Shown one piece after another: positions 59,621-64,000 of a DNA stretch of 64,000 nucleotides. The notes beneath the pieces were generated by a model. That model made no database searches and was not told the DNA's origin. It saw nothing but the letters and a program-made list of their open reading frames with translations. Within the stretch, counting starts at the first letter, position 1, and the number at the start of each line of letters is the position of its first letter. The position numbers and the translations under genes were made by a program. The stretch is from Sinorhizobium sp. 8-89 (lineage in GTDB: Bacteria > Pseudomonadota > Alphaproteobacteria > Rhizobiales > Rhizobiaceae): assembly GCF_030124325.1 (NCBI RefSeq), contig NZ_JASKLR010000006.1:200387-264386 (forward strand). The letters are read 5' to 3'.

Positions 59621-61111
59621 TCAAACTCCCTGTACCGCGACGGCGACAGCGCGATCGAGCCGGACGCGTCCGGCCTCCTGCGTTTCCAGATAAAAGCGAC
59701 GAAGCAGGTTCTTCGCCACGAGCATGCGGTATTCCGCCGAGGCGCGCCAATCGGTCAAAGGCGTAAAGTCCTCGGCAAATGCGGCCATCGCCGTTTCGAT
59801 TGTCGCTTCGTTCCAGTCCGCACCTTCAAGCACCGCCTCCACATTCGAGGCGCGCTTCGGAATGCCCGCCATTCCTCCAAAGGCAACCGTCGCATCGGCA
59901 ATCTTGCCCCGCCCGTCGAGCGTCACGCGAAAGGCACCGCAGACGGCGGAAATGTCTTCGTCGATCCGCTTGGTGACTTTGTAGACCGCAAAGCGGACCG
60001 CCTCCTCGAGGCAAGGGATACGTATAGTTTCAACGAACTCGCCGGGTTCGCGGTCCTGTTTTCCATATTCGATGAAGAAGGCTTCGAGCGGCAGGGTCCG
60101 ACGCCGTGCCCCCTTGCGCAGCGTCACCAATGCGCCAAGCGCGATCAGCGCCGGCGGCGTATCGCCGATCGGCGAACCATTGGCGATGTTGCCGCCGACT
60201 GTGCCCATGTTGCGCACCTGCCGGCCGCCGATCCGGTCCCAGAGTTCCCGCATCTGCGGGAAGTGCTCCACGATCACTGGATAGGCTTCGGTGTAGCTTA
60301 CTCCGGCCCCGAGCGTGATGCCGTCGCGATCGACGGAGATCCGGCGCAAGTCTTCGAGAAGGGAGATGTGTACCACCGGCGCGATGTCGCGCATGAACTT
60401 CGTCACCCAAAGACCAACATCGGTCGAGCCGGCGACGATCGTTGCCTTCGGATTGGATTCGAATATCGCGGCAAAATCGTCCACCGAAGCGGGCAGCACG
60501 AAACGTTCGGCCTCCTCGCCGATCACGACGCGGCGGCCATCCTGAAGCGCGGCAAGCTGCGTGGCGATATTTTCGCGCTCGACGACGAGCGGATCCTTTC
60601 CGACCTCACCGATCGACGAGATCACCTCCGCCGCGCGAATGATCGCCGCATAGCCGGTACAGCGACAGAGATTGCCCTGCAGTGCCTTTTCGATCTCCTG
60701 AACGCTCGGCTTCGGATTTTCCATCCAGAGGCCGTAGAGCGACATGACGAAGCCCGGCGTGCAGAAGCCGCACTGCGAGGCGTGCGTGTCGACCATCGCC
60801 TGCTGCACCGGGTGAAGCGGGCCGTTCGGCTGAGCCAGAGCATCGACGGTGACGACATGACAGCCGTCGAGTGAGCCGACGAAGCGGATGCAGGCGTTGA
60901 TGGATTCGTATTTCAATCGACCGCCGAGAAGCCGGCCGACGAGCACGGTGCAGGCGCCGCAGTCGCCCTCCGCACAGCCTTCCTTGGTTCCGCGCAGGTT
61001 TCGGTCGATGCGCAGGAAATCGAGGAGCGTCTGGACGGGCGAAACATCGGCGAGTTCGACCAAGCGGTCGTTCAGCAGGAAGCGGATCGTGTTGCGGATT
61101 TCAGTCGCCAT
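59621..61111 (-). CDS. xdhA: Xanthine dehydrogenase FeS/FAD subunit
   Basis: A 496-residue small subunit. The N-terminal 165 residues hold two [2Fe-2S] clusters: the plant-ferredoxin type (GCAEGDCGACTVLVG) and the helical type (CGFCTPGFVMSLYG and CRCTGY). The FAD-binding domain follows (ATIVAGSTDVGLWVTK, GTVGGNIANGSPIGD) and then the CO dehydrogenase flavoprotein C-terminal domain. It passes electrons from the molybdenum centre in XdhB to NAD+. It starts 6 bp after uraH. Confidence 0.96.
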   Translation of the reverse strand: MATEIRNTIRFLLNDRLVELADVSPVQTLLDFLRIDRNLRGTKEGCAEGDCGACTVLVGRLLGGRLKYESINACIRFVGSLDGCHVVTVDALAQPNGPLHPVQQAMVDTHASQCGFCTPGFVMSLYGLWMENPKPSVQEIEKALQGNLCRCTGYAAIIRAAEVISSIGEVGKDPLVVERENIATQLAALQDGRRVVIGEEAERFVLPASVDDFAAIFESNPKATIVAGSTDVGLWVTKFMRDIAPVVHISLLEDLRRISVDRDGITLGAGVSYTEAYPVIVEHFPQMRELWDRIGGRQVRNMGTVGGNIANGSPIGDTPPALIALGALVTLRKGARRRTLPLEAFFIEYGKQDREPGEFVETIRIPCLEEAVRFAVYKVTKRIDEDISAVCGAFRVTLDGRGKIADATVAFGGMAGIPKRASNVEAVLEGADWNEATIETAMAAFAEDFTPLTDWRASAEYRMLVAKNLLRRFYLETQEAGRVRLDRAVAVAVQGV

Positions 61112-61117
61112 AGCCGA

Positions 61118-61489
61118 TCAGCTCCCGCGGTAGGTCGAGTAGCCATAGGGCGAAAGCAGCAGCGGCACGTGATAGTGCGCCGCTTCGTCGGCGATCCCGA
61201 AGCGGATCGGAATGACGTCGAGGAAGGGATTGGCGCCGCGTCCCCCGGCTGGGCCGAGATATTCGCCGGCGTGAAAACGCAGCTCGTAGCTGCCGCTTTC
61301 CATGCGCTCGCCGGCGAGTAGCGGCTGGTCACAGCGGCCATCGTCGTTGGTTCTCGTGGAGACGAGATGCTCCGCCCGCTCGCCGTCGAACCGGTAGAGT
61401 TCGATGCGCAAGTTGCTGGCCGGTTTGCCGCTTGCCGTGTCCAGCACATGGGTCGTCAGGCGACCGGCGTTTCCACCTTGAGATTGCAT
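61118..61489 (-). CDS. uraH: 5-hydroxyisourate hydrolase (transthyretin-like)
   Basis: A 123-residue transthyretin-related enzyme hydrolysing 5-hydroxyisourate to OHCU. It has the N-terminal [14 protein letters not shown] signature with the active histidine, an internal [13 protein letters not shown] region and the C-terminal [10 protein letters not shown] motif, both diagnostic of hydrolases rather than hormone-binding transthyretins. No periplasmic signal is present. First gene of the uraH-xdhABC operon. Confidence 0.96.
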   Translation of the reverse strand: MQSQGGNAGRLTTHVLDTASGKPASNLRIELYRFDGERAEHLVSTRTNDDGRCDQPLLAGERMESGSYELRFHAGEYLGPAGGRGANPFLDVIPIRFGIADEAAHYHVPLLLSPYGYSTYRGS

Positions 61490-61658
61490 GCGTTTCGCTC
61501 CTCCCGAAGTCAGCTTTCCATTGCACAGTATCCGGAGGAGGGATGACTTTGGATAGCGGCCTCAGCCTTCGAGACTTTCAAATTTTTTGGGGGGAATGAG
61601 AACGCGGCTTTCTCGCTAGGAATTGTGCTGAGAGACAAAGTCTGGAGGAGCCGCATTC
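61490..61658. promoter_or_regulatory. Divergent promoter region between uraH and puuE-uraD
   Basis: This 169-bp gap holds the promoters of the leftward uraH-xdhABC operon and the rightward puuE-allA operon. It contains an AT-rich core (CAAATTTTTTGGGG, about 61580). No clear operator palindrome or small gene was found. Confidence 0.4.
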
Positions 61659-63092
61659 ATGAGATACCCCCGCGATCTTCACGGCCATGGCCCAAATCCC
61701 CATGCCGTCTGGCCGGACGGAGCGCGGATCGCCGTCCAGTTCGTGATCAATTACGAGGAGGGCGGCGAAAACTGCGTGCTGCACGGTGATGCGGCATCGG
61801 AGGCCTTCCTTTCGGAAATCGTCGGCGCACAAGCCTGGCCGGGCCAGCGCCACTGGAACATGGAGTCGATCTACGAATATGGCGCGCGCGCCGGCTTCTG
61901 GCGCCTGCACCGCCTGTTCACGGATCGCGATGTGTCCGGCACCGTCTATGGCGTGGCAACGGCGCTCAAGCGATCACCCGCCCAGGTCGCCGCGATGCAG
62001 GAGGCCGGCTGGGAAATCGCCTCGCACGGGCTGAAATGGATCGAGCACAAGGATTTCAGCATCGAAAGGGAGCGGGCCGAAATCGCCGAGGCGATCCGTC
62101 TCCACACGATCGTCACCGGTGAACGGCCGCGCGGCTGGTACACCGGCCGTTGCTCGGAAAACACGCTTGATCTGGTGACCGAGGCCGGCGGCTTCGACTA
62201 TGTCTCCGATTCCTATGCCGACGACCTTCCCTACTGGCATGAGCACGACGGCAAGCATCAGCTCGTCATCCCCTACACGCTCGACGCCAACGACATGCGC
62301 TTCGCGACGGCGCAGGGGTTCAACAGCGGCGATCAGTTCTTCAGCTATCTGAAGGACAGCTTCGACGTTCTCTACGCCGAGGGTGCTGCCGGCTCGCCGA
62401 AAATGATGAGCATCGGCCTCCACTGCCGCCTCGCCGGCCGGCCGGGAAGGATCGCCGCGCTCGCCCACTTCCTCGATTATGTGAAGGGGCATGAGAAGGT
62501 GTGGCTTGCCCGCCGCATCGATATTGCCCGCCACTGGGCGAAGACACACCCCTTCGAAGCCGACAACGGCCGTCCCTCCCGCCTTTCCGAAGAAGACTTC
62601 ATTGCCCGTTTCGGGGGTGTTTTCGAACATTCAAAGTGGATCGCCAAGCGTGCCTTTGCCGGCGAACTTTCGCCTGCCAACGACACGGCGATCGGCCTGC
62701 ACGCGGCCCTTGTCCACGCCTTTCGCAGTGCCAGGGACGAGGAGCGGCTGGCGGTTCTCAACGCGCACCCGGATCTGGCCGGCAAGCTCGCCCAGGCAAA
62801 GCGCCTGACCGAGAGTTCGACCAACGAGCAGGCCTCCGCCGGTCTCGATGCGCTGACGGACGGAGAGCACGAGCGGTTCACGACCCTCAACAACGCCTAT
62901 GTCGAAAAGTTCGGCTTTCCTTTCATCATGGCGGTCAAGGGACGGCGCAAGGACGAGATCCTCGCCGCCTTCGAAAACCGGATCGGCAGCGACCGTGAGA
63001 CAGAGTTCAACACCGCGTGTCGCCAGGTGGAAAGGATCGCGCTCCTCCGCCTGCAGGACATGCTGCCAACTGAGGGAATGCCATGCCGATAA
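61659..63092 (+). CDS. Allantoinase PuuE fused to OHCU decarboxylase UraD
   Basis: A 477-residue two-domain protein. Residues 1 to about 305 are PuuE, a polysaccharide-deacetylase-like allantoinase (VQFVINYEEGGENCVLHGD, YEYGARAGFWRLHRLF, GWEIASHGLKWIEH, SIGLHCRLAGRPGRIAAL). Residues about 315-475 are UraD, which decarboxylates OHCU to S-allantoin (FGGVFEHSKWIAKRAF, His370 in LNAHPDLAGKLA, Glu390 in STNEQ, FPFIMAVKGRRKDEIL). The fusion links production and opening of allantoin. GGAGGAG precedes the ATG. Confidence 0.95.
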   Translation: MRYPRDLHGHGPNPHAVWPDGARIAVQFVINYEEGGENCVLHGDAASEAFLSEIVGAQAWPGQRHWNMESIYEYGARAGFWRLHRLFTDRDVSGTVYGVATALKRSPAQVAAMQEAGWEIASHGLKWIEHKDFSIERERAEIAEAIRLHTIVTGERPRGWYTGRCSENTLDLVTEAGGFDYVSDSYADDLPYWHEHDGKHQLVIPYTLDANDMRFATAQGFNSGDQFFSYLKDSFDVLYAEGAAGSPKMMSIGLHCRLAGRPGRIAALAHFLDYVKGHEKVWLARRIDIARHWAKTHPFEADNGRPSRLSEEDFIARFGGVFEHSKWIAKRAFAGELSPANDTAIGLHAALVHAFRSARDEERLAVLNAHPDLAGKLAQAKRLTESSTNEQASAGLDALTDGEHERFTTLNNAYVEKFGFPFIMAVKGRRKDEILAAFENRIGSDRETEFNTACRQVERIALLRLQDMLPTEGMPCR

Positions 63093-63141
63093 GGCGGCGT
63101 CAGCCGTCCGCGCGTCTTTGGGCGGATCGTGGAGCTACTAG

Positions 63142-63627
63142 ATGAAGGAAATCGCCATCCAGCCGCTGACCCGCGAGGCCTTTGCCCCGTTCGGCGATGT
63201 CATCGAGACGGAAAACGCCCACAGCTTTCCGATCAATGGCGGAAAGTGCGTGCGCTATCACGATCTCGCCAGGATCGAAACCACGGGCGAAAAAGCCCGC
63301 CCGATGATCAGCATCGTGCGCGGCGAGCCTTACGCCCTGCCCCTGACATTGACAATGATGGAGCGCCACCCGCTCGGCAGCCAGGCCTTCATCCCACTCG
63401 GCCGCAATCCTTTCCTGGTCGTGGTTTCCGAAGAGACGGCCGGTGGACCCGGCGAACCGCGCGCCTTCCTGACGGCGCCCGGCCAGGGGGTGAATATAGC
63501 CCGCAATGTCTGGCACGGTATCCTGACGCCGCTGGAGGCCGTTTCCGATTTCGCGGTGATCGATCGCGGCGGAGAAGGCGTCAATCTGGAGGAACATCTC
63601 TTCGAGGAACCGTTCCTCCTGCGATAG
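63142..63627 (+). CDS. allA: Ureidoglycolate lyase
   Basis: A 161-residue cupin-type enzyme releasing urea and glyoxylate from ureidoglycolate. Family features are IQPLTREAFAPFGDVIE, MISIVRGEPYALPLTLTMMERHPLGSQAFIPL and ARNVWHGILTPLE. GGAG stands before the ATG, 49 bp after the puuE-uraD stop, so the two are cotranscribed. Its product feeds Gcl, encoded at 44.9-46.7 kb. Confidence 0.94.
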   Translation: MKEIAIQPLTREAFAPFGDVIETENAHSFPINGGKCVRYHDLARIETTGEKARPMISIVRGEPYALPLTLTMMERHPLGSQAFIPLGRNPFLVVVSEETAGGPGEPRAFLTAPGQGVNIARNVWHGILTPLEAVSDFAVIDRGGEGVNLEEHLFEEPFLLR

Positions 63628-63712
63628 CGCGCCGCGCCGATTCCGAGAACGAGCGCGGGCCGATCTCGGCCCTCGCCCGCATTCGTCGGGCGTGCAATCG
63701 GCCGTCCCGCGC

Positions 63713-64000
63713 TCAGCCCGTTTCGAGGCCGGCACGAATCTTGGGCATGCGCCGCGCTGCTTGAACGCGCGGGTCCGGGTCGAGGCCGGCGTCCAGCAGG
63801 CGCCGCGTATAGTCGCGCTGCGGGCTCTCGAAGATCTGCCTGACCGTGCCGACTTCTACGCATTCGCCGGACTGCATCACCATCACATGATCAGCGAAAT
63901 CGCGCACCACCGGCAGGTCATGAGCGATGAAGATGAAGGCGATGCCCAGTTCGCGCCGGAGTTTGTCGAGCAGCGCTATCACCTGTGCCTGGATCGACAC
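63713..64000 (-). CDS. Peptide-type ABC transporter ATP-binding protein, partial (N-terminus beyond window)
   Basis: The last 95 codons of an oligopeptide-class ATPase: VSIQAQVIALLDKLRRELG (just after Walker B), switch motif IFIAHDLPVVRDFADHVMVM and the C-terminal ESPQRDYTRRLLDAGLDPDP region. The spacing suggests the second half of a fused or single DppF-like protein; the remainder lies past 64000. It is convergent with allA across 85 bp. Confidence 0.88.
   Translation of the reverse strand: MSIQAQVIALLDKLRRELGIAFIFIAHDLPVVRDFADHVMVMQSGECVEVGTVRQIFESPQRDYTRRLLDAGLDPDPRVQAARRMPKIRAGLETG

Overview
The window reads as chromid or chromosome DNA from a fast-growing Rhizobiaceae bacterium, most likely Sinorhizobium/Ensifer. 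The grounds are high GC content, many ABC uptake operons with overlapping ATGA junctions, rhizobial families (DUF982, paired Hsp20 genes behind an RpoH promoter and a ROSE-type leader, alphaproteobacterial PuuD) and several palindromic intergenic repeats of the rhizobial type. No rRNA, tRNA, CRISPR array, transposase or phage gene was seen. Assignments come from reading the protein sequences; no database search was run.

Layout, left half. 1-5.6 kb: minus-strand sugar ABC operon (Gfo/Idh/MocA oxidoreductase, two permeases, binding protein, MalK-type ATPase, then a VOC protein cut by the window edge). 5.8-9.7 kb: OsmF/YehWXY-type osmolyte ABC operon. 9.9-13.8 kb: small genes (DUF4126 membrane protein, flavin disulfide oxidoreductase, dimethylargininase, AhpD-like protein, OsmC). 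13.9-20.4 kb: peptide-type ABC system with a divergent XRE-cupin regulator and a trailing GAF protein. 20.5-25.4 kb: deoxyribose module (DeoR regulator, DeoC aldolase, two-domain ALDH16-like dehydrogenase, FucU-like mutarotase). 25.6-31.8 kb: FCD-type GntR regulator divergent from a polyamine-type ABC operon ending in a hydantoin/Asp-Glu racemase.

Layout, right half. 31.9-39.8 kb: alpha-2-macroglobulin and PbpC pair, with a palindromic repeat read in frame inside pbpC. 40-41.7 kb: DUF982 gene and two hsp20 genes. 41.7-47.7 kb: glyoxylate to 2-phosphoglycerate module (gcl, hyi, glxR, glycerate kinase) with an IclR-type regulator. 47.8-51.5 kb: guaD and puuD with a divergent LysR regulator. 51.7-56.4 kb: an intruding non-purine block (secreted Gly-Asp repeat protein, treY, and two head-to-head gene remnants). 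56.4-63.6 kb: xdhC, xdhB, xdhA, uraH and, divergently, a puuE-uraD fusion and allA. The window ends in a peptide ABC ATPase fragment.

The 41.7-63.6 kb genes form a coherent pathway: guanine to xanthine (GuaD), xanthine to urate (XdhAB, matured by XdhC), urate to hydroxyisourate (PuuD), then UraH and UraD to allantoin, PuuE to allantoate, AllA from ureidoglycolate to glyoxylate, and Gcl/Hyi/GlxR/glycerate kinase into central metabolism. The allantoate-to-ureidoglycolate step is not encoded here. The most notable observations are the in-frame repeat in pbpC, the deletion scar joining truncated QOR and HxlR genes, hairpins sharing a loop but carrying different compensated stems around the gcl operon, and the Gly-Asp repeat protein on a 6-bp repeat tract.
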